A stretch of DNA of 64,000 nt. It comes from Trichopria drosophilae (Eukaryota; Arthropoda; Insecta; Hymenoptera; Diapriidae). Under the pieces are notes generated by a model. That model was not told the origin of the DNA. It ran no database searches and worked only from the letters and a program-made list of their open reading frames with translations. Made by a program: the position numbers and the translations under genes. Shown here in pieces: positions 23,327 through 36,000 of the stretch. Where the stretch lies: positions 84,395,001 through 84,459,000 of the forward strand of contig CM059587.1 in assembly GCA_030407085.1 (NCBI GenBank), written 5' to 3'. Within the stretch, counting starts at the first letter, position 1. Each line of letters opens with the position of its first letter.

Positions 23327-23966
23327 GGGTGTACCTCAAAACCCGACAAATCTCAAAGTAGACACTTCAAAAAAACGACATTCTAAAACCAGACATTAAA
23401 AAACCCGACATTTCACTACATACACTGCAAAGTCATTTCAAGGTTAAAAATGTTTGACCAAAAGATTAATTTTGTAGGTCACTTGAAGGTCAAATCAGTT
23501 TGACACCCGAATTATTTATTAATCACATTTAGAATTCAATCATTAATTATATTTTCAGAATATGTACATTTTAAAATGTCTGTATTGTGATTTGTCGGGT
23601 TTGTGAGATGAACCCAAAAACCAGACATTTCAAAAAACACTGTATTTAATGATTAAATTCTAAATGTGCCTTATAAACAATCCGAGGTTGACCTCCAAGT
23701 GACTTACAAAATTAATCCCATGGTCAAACATTTTTGACCTAGAAATAACCTTCCACTGAGTCCTCAAGGAATTCGAACAGGGATCATTTTTTTATGTAGT
23801 GAACGCACCAATCGGAGGTGTCTGTATTTTGAAATGTTGTGTTTTTGAATGTCTGTTTTCTTAAATGTCTTGTTTATGAATGTCTGTAGTTTGAAATGTC
23901 TGGTTTTTGAATATCAGAGTTTTGAAGTGTCCGTTTTCTGATTTGTCGAGTTTTTGAGGTGCACCC
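23327..23966. mobile_element. 640-bp foldback element with 15-16-bp tandem units in its arms
   Basis: The ends GGGTGTACCTCAAAA and (reverse complement) GGGTGCACCTCAAAA start long inverted arms. An inner pair, TTTTTGACC/GGTTAAAAATG with TAATTTTGTAGGTCACTTG, is also mirrored. GACA cores occur in the left arm at 23345, 23361, 23377, 23392 and 23407. TGTC cores (with one TGTT and one TATC variant) occur in the right arm at 23819, 23835, 23850, 23866, 23881, 23897, 23912, 23928 and 23944, a steady 15/16-bp spacing. No coding capacity. The architecture resembles Foldback-type transposons, whose inverted repeats contain short tandem units; relationship to a named family is not shown. Confidence 0.8.
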
Positions 23967-24389
23967 GGATATTTGTGTGTCAGCCACCTCCGTAACTGAT
24001 ACACTTTTATCGTGACAATGATCTATATTACACGCTGTAGGAAATAATCGAAATTTTATTCTACTGGTCACCTATATTTTCAATAATAACTTCTTTCCAC
24101 TGTAAGGAAACTATCTCTGTAAGGTCTAAATGGTTTATTAATAGTTCATAACTATTTATTTCGCCGAATACAACAATGTCTTTTATGAACTATTAGGAAG
24201 TATTTTTCGAACAAACAAAAGTTTCTGCTAGTACAGACAAATTTAGAAAATCCAAAACTATGTTACACTCTTTTTTGTTAAAAGTCTGGAATTAAAAACA
24301 AAATATTTTTTATCGCGATCCAAATTATTGAGAAAAGTAGCTAAAAACTTGGTATAAAGCTTGGAGCATTCCTATATCGTGTGACTAAT
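23967..24389. other. Intergenic stretch
   Basis: Nothing recognisable beyond AT-rich sequence. Confidence 0.4.
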
Positions 24390-24900
24390 CGCAAGTACTT
24401 GACGGGTAGGTAATTGCCTATCGTTAGAGAACTTAACAGGCTACTTTATAGAATACATACTACGCAGCAGTTGTTCCACAAAGTACCGCAAAAATGCTTC
24501 CTCCTCATCCCCCAGGACTTTTCGCGTACTGGTTAAGTGCACGTGCTTAGTACCTTCCTCGTTGTTGGATACTCCGATGATACTCCCTTGGCTTATCGGG
24601 CGGTCCTGAGCAAACGAACCGCGTGTGCGCCAATGGGGTGCCTCTAGTGTCTTTCTTCCTCATACACTAAAGTCGCCTCGTTCCATCTCTTTTTCGATCA
24701 TCGCTGATATTCTTCAGCATTAACTTCCAGCTCTCAACGGTTTCTCTCGCATAGTCTCGTTTTTTACCGATTTTTTCCATCTCTTTAGCCCCGTTTCTGT
24801 TTATATTCTTCATTTACATTTTGTTCCTTTCAGCATTAGCTCCCGTATTTCACTGTTTACTTTACCTTATTTACGCTTTTCCCTGTATTTAAGAAACACT
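24390..24900. other. GC-enriched island
   Basis: GC-richer than its surroundings with a pyrimidine-rich second half. A tiny ATG frame at 24494 (MLPPHPPGLFAYW) is followed by a possible donor (GGTTAAG at 24531) and looks exon-like, but it is far too short to call. A regulatory element is the likelier reading. Confidence 0.25.
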
Positions 24901-25259
24901 TTAACAACATTCATCTTACAGGTCATAAATGAAAACACATTTTTTACGATGATTTCAAATCATTCGAAGCACTGAAAATATATTAAAAATTGTAAATGAG
25001 TCTTCGCTATTTCAATATTTTTTGAAGAGGCTAGGAGAAAATTTCCGCGGATATGCTAATTTCCTGCTCTTAATATTAATTACCTCGATCCACACCGTAC
25101 GTGCGTTAATAAAATAGTTTTCCTTTTTTCGATCAACGAAAGGTCTGCTCACATTTTATGCATCCATTAAACGTAATGAAAATTAAGATTCATCCTTTCA
25201 GACTGTTTATTCAATAGCGTTCTCTAAAACACATTTAATTTTCCTCTCTTCTCGTTTAC

Positions 25260-25620
25260 CACCCGATTTTTTCATTTAATCTTTTAAGCGCCGCGTTGCA
25301 TCCCCACCGATGCACCAGAGTCAATCTCCGTTTCTCCGACGAACGATTTATGATACGACTTTGAAAAAAATCCTGAAAGTTGAAAAAAAAGCATACAAAT
25401 TCGGTGGTCCGTCGGAAGCCGAGCGAAAAAAGGGTTAGCGAAAGGGTCGCAACTATTATGTCGAAATTCGCGTTTTATCGGTGCTGCTATGGCAGGCGCA
25501 CCAGGGAATATCAGCGTCCTGGCGTGCAAACAAGCGATTATTTGCGAAAGGGGTCTTTCTGGGACTCCGTCAAGCAGCAAATTAAAGCACTGATCTGTTT
25601 GTCGTCGGATTAGCACCAAA
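25260..25620. other. GC-enriched island
   Basis: Long overlapping open frames occur on both strands (111 and 77 codons), but neither has a recognisable domain or splice logic. Their coexistence is explained by low stop-codon frequency in GC-rich DNA. Probably conserved non-coding sequence. Confidence 0.25.
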
Positions 25621-25979
25621 AATTTCCCGTGCCTATTGTTTGATTGTTGGTTTTTACTTGAATTATCAAACGTGCTTGATTAAATTAAAAACAGCTTTTA
25701 GTTACCAAACAAAGATTTCCCATGCGAGTCAGCTCGATTTTAGGAAAATTAAATTTTCTTCATCATTTAATCATCAAAGGTGGAAGTTGTTCTTGCACCG
25801 AACCGCTTCAAGATACGCTGGAGCAGTTTAAGCTGACGTGCAGGAAAATGACAATGGCTACGGGCTACACTGTAGATAATCTTGCTAAATTCCTGTTTCC
25901 TCGTGCTTGTACCGTCTTATCTAACTGAAATGTGAGAAGCGGTACAAATTGTGTACTACATGAAATTAATTTCAATATC

Positions 25980-26830
25980 AGGTAGTTGTAAGGCATTCTG
26001 CCGACCTTGTCGCTTTCAGACAAAGCGACCCTCGCATTAATATGATCCAGAAACTACCACCAGACGGGTCACTGATCTGTTTTAGTTAAAAACGGATATT
26101 TTTAATTAATATGTCGTATAAAACTGACCTGGCGAAAGTTTTAAGTAAACTCTGCATTGTTATGTCCGGAATTTTTGTAACATTCTTCTGAAAACGTTGT
26201 AATTTGCGCTCGGTTGGCTGCGGAAACAATTTCCCGAACAATTTAAGCGCAAATTAATCCCACGCCAATAAGACGATCGAATGCCGCGGACTCGGTGGGC
26301 ACCGCAGCTTTTTTTTAACGTCAGCTTGCCGCGAAAGCCGTATTTTAACGAAGGCAAAATCCCTTTTTCACGGATCGACCCGTGCTCGACTTAACGTTCA
26401 AAGACGCTTGGCAAACAAGCGGCCGTCTGTGGCGGTCATGCATCCCTGTTGGCCATTGGGAAATTTATTTTCATTGCCTCGGTCGAGCGTTAATTAAGCC
26501 CTGAAAGCACGGCAAATATAAGAGCCGACTCTGAATCGTCGGTACTTGGGGTTGCGATGCGGAATAGAAAGCGATAGTGGGAAACGGGAGAACTGCGCGG
26601 TCGAGATACGGTGAATCAGAGAGGTTACGACAAGGAGAGACTCCCTTGAATCCACTCAAACAACCTTCTCTATCAATTTTCATAAACAGTTGGAACACGG
26701 AAGGCGCCCCTGACTCGATTAGCAAGGATCGGGTTAACAGAATGAATGGTAGACACTCCCGGTACCTATATACTAGGGTAATTATTGTTGTAGTGCTAGT
26801 ACTAGGTTAGGTACGAACAAACGCAATGAG
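25980..26830. other. GC-enriched island with homeodomain-like core sites
   Basis: Dense block of CG-containing, non-repetitive sequence interspersed with TTAATTAA/TTTAATTAA and ATTTA words (for example CGTTAATTAAGCCC near 26488). This mixture is typical of insect developmental enhancers. No coding frame is convincing. Confidence 0.3.
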
Positions 26831-27235
26831 ACTAGATAGGCACTGACATTGCATAATTGTTAGAATTACTTCATGAATACCTCGGACCTGGCAAGAAGCT
26901 ACGGAATTGTTCTATTCCCGTTAAACACATTTTAAAATTGATAATTCATTTTTCATGACATTAAGTGTATGTTTGCATACTTCTAACATAATAGGGACTG
27001 ATACCTGTAGTGATGAAGTCTAAATCGCGTTCTGGGTCAGTGGTGCTCAAATTGTATCGATCATTGGAAAAATAGACGGGCACGTAAGCAACACACTTAT
27101 TAGTATGGTTGCCAATCCTTTTTTCGCGGGATTAACCAGTTTCCTATTTGGAACACAGGCACTGGTCGACTTTCCAGGGAACATTATTGAGGCCAAATAA
27201 TTAATCCGCTCAGTGACGCTAGAGTCGTCTGGGAT

Positions 27236-27345
27236 CCCCTACTTCTTGTACTGCCTGCCCCCACTTCTTGTCTGCTCTCCCCTACTCCTTTACCGCTCGC
27301 CCCTACTCCTGGCACTGCTTGCCCCTTCTACTCTCACTCTTTCCG
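27236..27345 (+). repeat. Degenerate ~22-bp tandem repeat, five copies
   Basis: Units begin CCCCTACT(T/C)CT, each followed by 10-12 variable bases ending GC: 27236, 27258, 27279, 27300 and 27322 approximately. The + strand frame through it would encode a leucine-rich hydrophobic run, judged a by-product of the repeat. Confidence 0.65.
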
Positions 27346-27429
27346 CTGCAGTTCCGTATATCGAAGAGCCGAAAATCACTACCATTGTGAGGCCAAGTAA
27401 AATATTCTAACGACACCATGCGGATTAGT

Positions 27430-28259
27430 TCTTCCTCGGGTTTTAATCCTCAATAATAAATATCGATAAGGTTTACTACAAAATAATAAACAGTTTAGAA
27501 AGCCGAATAATGCATTAAAATGTAACATTCCTAAAACGTTACACCACTAAATCGTGTAATTTTTTTAAATTTCAGATGGTGAATTAGAAACAAATCTTAT
27601 TGGACCAGAATTTGTCGAAGGTTTGACCATTATACGTGTACCTGTTTACTCCTTACTACCATGAAAAACGTAAACGAATATTTCAGTAACCCTTAATCAA
27701 ACGGAGTAGAAATTTATAAGATTCCATTTGTAATTAGAAAGTTAGTACCAAACGTTACATATCGATATAAGACTTCGTCTGGAATTCATATGTGATTCTA
27801 CATTCTCCTTGATTCTACCTACTTTCATACGGGATCATCGTGCTTTAAGAACAAGAATTTTAGTATTCCGTAACATGTCTTTGTTATAAGTATTATAATA
27901 GTTTATAAGTACTTTGACTGTAAAGACGTAGAAGAGTAGGTACTTAAAGAAATTCAGGACTTTGAACCTATAATTCCGTTCTATTTAGAAGAAATTTGAT
28001 AGGTATAAGATTGATACCTGCTCGTCTCATAATATATAAGCAAAGCCGTATTATGGAAAGTTCGCATGGAAAATCAAAAACGTACCTATGAATATCATAT
28101 ACTTGGGTCAGTACTAATCCCGAAAATCATATATCTATTTCGTAATATAGTGTTTTTTTTAGTTTTGGATATTGCTAATGCTGTAAAATTGTCCTCCACC
28201 CACATAGAAGAGAAATATCCCAATGGCATTTCCATAATATTACTTTTGAGACATTAATA
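27430..28259. other. AT-rich intergenic stretch
   Basis: No gene, RNA or repeat recognised. Confidence 0.4.
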
Positions 28260-29110
28260 TCCTGGATATGTTATCAGGAATATTCTAGAGACATCCCCAG
28301 AACGTCTTATGTCTGCTTTTTTTATATTCTGGTGACATCTGCAATATTCTAGAGACATTGTAGAAACGTTCTGAGTATTCTGTGATAAGACATATATATA
28401 TTATGGAGATGTTCTGCAGATATTCTTTTGACATTCTGAAGACATTTCGGTCATAAAGAAAGCTCCAAAAATAGACCGAATTATTATAGATATTTAATTT
28501 GATTTTTATTATTATATATGTTATTACGGAATATAGTTATGCAATTTCGCAATTAAATCTATAAATCTGAAAATAATTTACCCCGACAGAGAATCGAACC
28601 CGGATCTTCCGTTTACTACGCTGACGTCTTAACCACTACGCTACGCTCGCATTTATATTATTATAGCGTGAACAAGATTATATCTAGAAATGCTCTAAGA
28701 ACCATATCTGTAGAATATTGTAAATTAAATATTTCCAGAATGTTCTCGCAAACATTCTACCGATGTTAAATTTGAGATATAGTGAGACATATCAAATAAG
28801 AAATCTCTAGAATATTCTAAGAATAATACGTACAGAATGTCTCAAATGAAATATTCTCAGAATGTCTCATCTTCAAGGTTTTGCAATATTTGCTGAGCAA
28901 CGTTCGGTCGACATCAAGTTTGAAATCTTGTGAGACCTTTCGAATACTACATCTCTAGTATATTCTGCGAATTATACATATAGAATGTTTCAAATTAAAT
29001 GTTATCAGAATATTTCATTTGCAACATTTTGTTTGATATATTTTCAGAATATTCTAGGGATGTTGCAATTGCAATATTTCAATTGTAACGTTTGTGACAT
29101 TCTGGGGATA
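28260..29110. repeat. Self-similar TTCTAGAGACATT-type repeat region
   Basis: Words of the type ATATTCTAGAGACAT, TATTCTGGTGACAT, GACATTCTGAAGACAT and GAATATTCTAAG recur about every 10-20 bp through most of the interval in both orientations. The effect is a loose, self-complementary array. A tRNA-like sequence interrupts it at 28579-28650. Confidence 0.75.
28579..28650 (-). repeat. tRNA-like sequence, probable SINE head
   Basis: On the minus strand an A-box-like segment (GCGTAGTGGTTAAGACG) is followed 30 bp later by a B-box (GGTTCGATTCT) inside a T-arm that pairs with one mismatch. The acceptor ends do not pair (GCGAGCG against TCGGGGT) and the anticodon stem has mismatches. It is therefore not a functional tRNA gene. 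A tRNA-derived SINE promoter region or tRNA pseudogene is the best reading. Confidence 0.65.
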
Positions 29111-29439
29111 TTCTGGAGATTTTATTTCTATGTGGGCATTTCTGAAATGGAAATGCTAGTTAGCATATTAAGGTCTACTGCCCTACATTTCTATTTCACT
29201 TATGTGTTTCAAAGCAGAAAATATGAGTTGAGAAATTTGGCGCCTAACCATTTGTTAATGATGTCTACATTTATCCTACAAATGAAGTGATGAAAATCTT
29301 ACAATTTCGCGATGTAATGTCGCATGAAAGAAAAAAATGATAAAAAGAAATCGGCAGCCAGCCAACAATACAAACAAAGTACAGCATTGGCGTAATATTA
29401 AAAAATTCACGCCTTAAATTACTTTCGTCTCCGTTCTGT

Positions 29440-29740
29440 TTCACGTGGTCATAAACAATGCCGGAAAGCTATTTCGCTATTGACTCCCGGCCGTGATGAA
29501 ATTTAAGAGGAGGAAACGGCCTTTTATTATAAATGTCATGCTCGGCCGGATTCGACGTTTCTCGCTGCGTATCGGGGCGTTATTATGAATATTTAAAGTG
29601 TATTTACAACCGCGCGATTCGCCGGGGAGTGCGGAATTCGCGCGCGGATATATTTTTCAGCTTAAATTGCGAGCAATTTTCTCGACTCCGCATGAGCAGC
29701 ACCAACAGGGGCTATTCTACAATGTACACACCGCGCGACA
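29440..29740. other. GC-rich island, enhancer-like
   Basis: CG-rich sequence mixed with AT cores such as TTTTATTATAAATG and TTATTATGAATATTTAAAG, which are typical Hox-type sites. No splice or coding signal is present. Its character is like the island at 39.25-39.8 kb. Confidence 0.35.
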
Positions 29741-29760
29741 CCCCCCCCCCCCCCCCCCCC
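29741..29760 (+). repeat. Poly-C tract (20 C)
   Basis: An uninterrupted run of 20 C on the + strand within the GC-rich island. Length is uncertain, because such runs are error-prone. Confidence 0.85.
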
Positions 29761-30030
29761 AATAGTATACACATATGCCGGGCGTCACGAGTCTTGTTCC
29801 CTCATACCCCAGGCCCCAGCCGTGCAATGTCCCCATAAGGGGCTCTCGTATACGAGATTACTCGCGCTCGTACACACGACGTTCCCGATCCCCACCATCC
29901 AGTACGGACATCGCGATATGGTTATGTCGGCATACGTGGAAGAGCGCCAGTAGCATAGTCGGCGACCGGCTATTCTCCGTTATTAAAACGCACTTCGATA
30001 TAAATACACCTTTGGTTCCCCAGAGGTGAA
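29761..30030. other. GC-rich flank of the island
   Basis: CG-rich, non-repetitive and without a recognisable coding frame. It grades into AT-rich DNA at about 30030. Confidence 0.3.
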
Positions 30031-30774
30031 ATTTCACTCCCCGATACTAAAATTCAAAATTCCTCCGCTATAAAAAATTCCATTACAAATTTCAAATGCG
30101 AGAATGCATGGTGAAATATCATTTATATTTCACGGATGCAGTGATAGAGACAAAAATTGAGAGGAAATACCAAAACCGACATTCCGCGTTTGATAATAAT
30201 ATTACATACTTCATGACAAATTGTGAACGAAATTGTTATTTCATCAATATGAGTTATTGCTACTTGAGGGCCCTGATCAAACTACATGGAAAAAATGTTT
30301 CGACTGTTTTTGAAAAAGAATGTTCGCTGAAAGGAATTTCTGTGTACAATATAATACATACGGAGAATAGCATAATTCCGACCTGTCTAAGCAAAATCGA
30401 ATTTAGCCGTAGAAAAGGCAAATCAAAGAATTTTTATAATATGGATTTGAATAGAGTATTAAATTGGTTAACCGAAGTGATACTTGAAATATTTTGATCT
30501 ATATAACGCCTGAAAAGACATTTTTTCCCTTCTGTTTCAATCAAGTACTTCGAGGAACATCCAGGACCCCGTTAGGACGTTTTTATAAAAAAGTGAGGTA
30601 AAAAGCAAATATCTATCGCAAAATTCATTTATTTTATCCACCTTTATCCATAGTTTCGATAGGGCACAAAAATTCTAATAACTTGAAAAATACTAATAAA
30701 AATAAATATTTCCAAATTTGTTGACAGTTTTTTCAAGTTTAGTGCCATTTTGAAATTTCTGATGGCTGAATCTC
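30031..30774. other. AT-rich intergenic stretch
   Basis: A 133-codon ATG frame at 30096-30497 is the longest here. Its composition (Asn, Ile, Lys, Tyr, Phe) is that of chance AT-rich translation, and no family is recognisable. No other feature is seen. Confidence 0.35.
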
Positions 30775-31030
30775 AATATTGATGTAAAAACTGTATTTAA
30801 TCCGCAGGTTATTAGTTATTAACTCAAGTAGATTGCCTAGATGGGTTCTAGACCACAGGCTTCAATATGGATGTAAATAGACAAAATAAATAATTTCAAT
30901 ACTTTCATACATTTAAGAACAGATATTATTGAACTGAATAAAATTAAATTATCTCGTTTCAGTAAATATATGGTATAATTGATCAAATTACTTAGGTTTG
31001 ATTGGTTTGCATAATAATTTCCAAGTATAT
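30775..31030 (+). repeat. Isolated monomer of the ~319-bp satellite
   Basis: The words TGTATTTAATC-GCAG, GGTTCTAGACCACAGGCTTC, ATGGATGTAAATAGACAA, AGATATTATTGAAC and TTTCAGTAAATATA occur in the same order as in each unit of the array at 39901-40758. Confidence 0.8.
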
Positions 31031-32955
31031 TCAAGGATTTATAATTCAGTAATTCGTAGATTAGCACTTTAAGAAACAAACACACCACTACCACGCGGTT
31101 CAATTCAAAGTAAACAAACAACTGCCTGGAATAAAAATATTTGTTTTCACAAAATTGCAATACCATTTTTGGAAAATTTGTTGGACAAATAATAAACGTA
31201 AAGCCACAGTAATGTTTTTCGGTAAATAAGCCAGGCGCCTTTTTCAATGCAGGTGACTAGTGTATTGTATAGGTACGTAATGTGAAATTGATTGAATTTA
31301 AGTTAATACTACTTAAACTTAGTCAACATTACTAAATGAAGCTCTAAAAGTATGCTAAATATTTAGTTACCACTGGACAACGAATTAAATAAACTAACTA
31401 AATGTTCTTTCAGTATGAAATAACTAATCATTAGCTACGTTGACAGGTTTACCATGACCTACTATAAGTTAGTCAGTTCTTTTGCTAATATTGAAACGTA
31501 ATATTTGATAAAATTCTTATATATTTGAAAAAAATTGAAATTGAAACAATTTTTTGCATTCAACCTCATATTGGTATGGAATTTATAAAAAAAAATTACT
31601 GGAATTAACGCGGGTCATTTTTAAAATTCCAGAAAAAATAACATTACAGAATTTGCATAATATCCAATGTTAGTAATCGACATATATTTACTAGACGAAA
31701 ATGAGCAATTTAGATTGAAAGCTTTAAATATCAAGTTTTTCTATACATTATTAAATTAAGTTATATTACTATTTTAATAAGATAATACCTGGAACCTGGA
31801 AGTTTAGGCATTTATTATTTGTCGTAAAGTATATATCATAGGTTCGAATACATTCAATAATTTTAAAAGAATATAAAAATGCTAATTTTGACATTATATC
31901 TTCGATATTACGGCAATACAATTATAATCCGAGATTTATTGAATCTCCGGGAACAATAGAAGATTCGCTATTACTACTTCGAATGGACCGAAAGTACTGT
32001 AATAAATACCGGAAATCCGACATTCTTAAATTCTCTGGAATTTAGTTCAATCTCAGTTAAGAAGAGCTGGTTCAGACGAACGATTTTCGGCTAAAAATTG
32101 TTAGAAATAAATGGCTGAAGAGCTTAGAGATTACTTGGACATGAAATTATATACAAATAATTCTGATTTGATTTATGGGTCTTCGCAATTATTCACCGAG
32201 CATCGTAATTGTCTATAAATTTATTACAACATTAAAACTACTGAGTGCTCTACATTTCGTTATTAATATTATTACAGAATTAATACAAAAGAATTTGTTG
32301 CTAATCAACTGTGATCAAAACATTTTTTTAACGAAATGATAAATTAGTAACAGATTAAAGTAGCCTCTATAAAAGACTCATTTCGTTAAATGAAAACCAA
32401 AGATTAGATGTGATAAGTTGTAGAAAAATAAATGCTACTTAAAAGTAAAAATGTTTTTATCATTCATAGTTTTAAAATCAATCGGTATTATTTTGTCAGT
32501 TTTATTTAAAGCGATATGTATTTTTAACGACTAGAATTACACATCGTATTTCACTTGCTGCTGTATGTGGAACGACTAAATAGTTCAAGTTTAAAAATAA
32601 AAATAGATACCATTTTCCCATTTTCTCCTTCTTTAACTACTTTAAGAATATATTGATGAATATGTACATATATTGACTAAGATGTATGAGTTGTACGATT
32701 ATTTACATTTATATACCAATAATACTTTTGAAGTTCGCAGTTTTTTTAAGTACCAGCAAATTTTAATAAAAAGAACAGAAATTAAAATGTTATTCAAAAC
32801 TTTTTATTAATGCTTTTTATGCTTAAAATATATATAACTAAATAAGAATTTGAAAATATAGATAACTTAGCTACTTCCTTGGTACTTTTTGTTCCAAAGG
32901 TCTTTTCTGGATCGCTGTTTTCGTAGATAAATTTTTGGTCCGTGTTGCACACGAT
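31031..32955. other. AT-rich gene desert
   Basis: No gene or RNA recognised. The stretch 31290-31440 has repeated ACTAAAT words suggestive of an old inverted-repeat insertion. Confidence 0.4.
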
Positions 32956-33052
32956 ATTTTTTAATACGACAGACGTGGAACTCGATAATTCGCGCCCGAC
33001 GATTTCAATGTAGGGCGCAAAATCGAGTTCTGCTCCCCGAGTGTTAAAAATT
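32956..33052 (+). mobile_element. ~97-bp GC-rich palindromic mini-element, copy 2
   Basis: Same family as 7998-8094: ends TTTTTTAATACGAC and GTGTTAAAAATT. The core CTCGATAATTCGCGCCCG is mirrored by GGGCGCAAAATCGAG. Confidence 0.7.
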
Positions 33053-36000
33053 TTATTTTTTGTTACAGTACATAGTTATCAAATATATATTGAATCACTT
33101 TGTTTTCCAGTCACAAAACTTTGACCACAAAAATGAAACGTAAAATCGTCCTGGTATGACGAAAAGAATATTTTCTTAGACAATTTATATGTATGTATTT
33201 TTCTTTTCTTCTCGTTCCTCATTGACTTATACACGTTGAAACGATTTTGTACATTTTCAAGCATTACAAAAAAGCTTGTTAAAATGGTAAGTCTTTCTAC
33301 ATTTATGCTAATAAATATGTACATTTACTTAATATGTAAATTGCGTAGTAAGTTAATGAAATATAGAAATATTTCTAAACTAATTGCATACTCTGCTTTT
33401 TTTACAATTAGCGTAGATTTAGTCATTTCCAGAAGTCCATATTTTGTATTAATATCGCAATAAATCGCTTACTTTGAACGAAGAATGATTGATCACCTCA
33501 CTACAGGTGACGTAAGACTTGTTGATATTGTTGACGTAATGATTAATCTTCATTAAATAACATTTTTACGCACAGCTAAAGAATGTTCAGGAATATTCTG
33601 AACTAATAATGGAATATAACTAAAGTATCTATTAAATAAAATACAACAGGAAATTCGGTTGCTTTAAAAAAACGCCGATATTATATAATTATTAATAATA
33701 AAATATTTTTATCGTGTTATAGGAAGTAAGTATTTTACTTTATTTAATATTTTTAATTGATGTATGAAGAGAATTCAGAAAAACATAGAATTGAAAATGA
33801 ATACAGAAAATGGAAAGTGATATAGCGGCTGACTAGTCACGACTGTTTCACTTAAAACTTGTAATACATATATGACAAAGAATTCTTTTTTAATGTACTT
33901 AAAATACTTTTGTTCATTTGCCTAATTATTGTCTGATAATCTTGAAAAATATCCATATGACATTCATTTAAATGTCCAAACTTTAATTCAGAAAATGTTT
34001 GTTTACATTTACCAAATGTTTAATCTTTGTTATAAATTTTACTGAAAAAATAATAACTTTTAATATACATAAAATAAAGGCTTTATTTTTAGAAATTTTT
34101 TGCTAACAATTTTTATTGAAAGACTTTATTTTTAGAAACTTTTTGCTAAAAATTTTTGTTGTATGCATGAATTCATATTTCAATTTTTCATTGGTTTCAA
34201 TCTCAAATTTCAATTTCGAATTGAACTGCACCTATTTAACTCTAGTATCTCATTAACTAATTTCTAAAGTAATCTCATAATTTATGTGGATAATATTCAT
34301 AAATACAGTTAAATAATCTTTGCGGATTTTGTACATCTAGTTGTTGATTAATTTTCAACCATTCATAGATATCATTATTAATATTCAGGTGATTTCATAA
34401 GGCGTATTATATGGATGCGTGTCATTGAAAATTGCTCATGAAATTAATATAGACATTAGTAATATTCGTCAATATAACCATCAAGCATTCATTTCGTCAG
34501 TGCCATTAGTATGTATAATTGTATTCTATTATTCGAAATCGAATAAAATCGCTTTTTCGACGTTCATTCTATTAACCGTGGCATATTTTACAGATATTAT
34601 TATAGCGATAAATTATTCACGTGTGAATCACGAAATTATAATTTAAATTTATTTAGATAGTCGTTTATATTAACATCATCGTAGTTACATTCAAAGCATT
34701 AATCAAAATCACTAGAATGCATAAAAATTATGAAGAACTAATTCAAATATATACACTAAAGCTACATTGATATCAAAACTAATCAAAACAAGAAATGGCA
34801 ACACTTATTACCTCTTTAGTCTTTGGAAATATTAATCGAATTTTTGATATAAATAATATCTCTGATACGTTGAATGTAAATCATTACTATATGATTTTAC
34901 ATATTTTTTTAATATTATTCTTTGACCAAATTACTGTCATTCTGAGATTTATTGGTAGCCCGTCTTTTTTTCCCCGACACTTGTTCCCGTTTCAACTTAT
35001 TAAATAGTTCAAATTGATCCAAATTAAATATTTAAATGACATGTTCAACTCATTAGTAGAAATAACTTGCCCAATTTCTACTTAAAATTTCAACATTTAT
35101 TAAAATGACATACTTATTTCAATCTATTTAATTCATCGTGGAATATCGGATCTTAAAATTCAAAAGTTTCTTTATTTGCGAATTAATTATATTCAAGTCT
35201 CAGAATTGTCGGATACATTTTTACATAATTCAGTGAAAAATACTGTACATTCTATGGAGATTTATGTTTATTTATGACTCGGTGAAAACGTGTAAAGGAT
35301 TATGCTTTAAATGAAAGATAAACAAAGCATAAAATATGTAAAAAGTGAATCATTCTTACTGATAAATGTTCGATTTTATGTTATTAGAGATTGATTCATT
35401 TTTTACTTATAATATTACGTCTATGTTGAACTTATAAGTTTGATCATAAGTTAGTTGTATGTTAAGGTGTCTGAAATAAATGACGTACGCAATTACATTT
35501 ATTAAAATTAGGGGAATTAAAACCAATACTACCTCTGTAATTTGTAATGTTGTGATTTGTTTTAGTATCTTCTCTTTTGTATTATTGAAATAAAATTTAT
35601 CTAATCATAAAATATAGAGATAATTCAGTCTTTATGATGTGAATATTGGATCAATTTAAATCATTAAGTCTCAGAAATATATCTACATTTTTTCCCGGAT
35701 TTTTGAGATTCCTTCTCAGTAACATATTTAAATTTTTAAATTATGACTTTTATGTAAAAAACACTCAAGATTGGAAATGTCTTTTTTTTTGTGGATATTT
35801 TTTATAAAAAAAATGTAATGGAAATTATTTCGGATTTTAATCAAAAGTACAACAAATTGTTTAACAGGATAAGAGGATTTTTGTCTTCAATCAAAAATCA
35901 CCCTAACCTCTAAATAATGAAGAAATTCTGATCTTGTATAGTATGCGAAAGAAAATAATCACAGCACAAACTTGATAGAAAAATACGCATGTTTGAATGT

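Noticed and set aside
24494..24531. Mini-exon MLPPHPPGLFAYW with a GGTTAAG donor
   Set aside because: Only 12 codons, weak donor and no partner exon.
25284..25619. 111-codon minus-strand frame
   Set aside because: Competes with an open + frame in the same GC-rich block and resembles no protein family.
28579..28650. Functional tRNA gene
   Set aside because: Acceptor stem does not pair and the anticodon stem has mismatches; the repeat context fits a SINE head.
28260..29110. CRISPR-like repeat array
   Set aside because: Units are degenerate, occur in both orientations, lack uniform spacers, and the genome is eukaryotic.
30096..30497. 133-codon ATG frame on the + strand
   Set aside because: AT-rich, chance-like composition with no domain or splice context.
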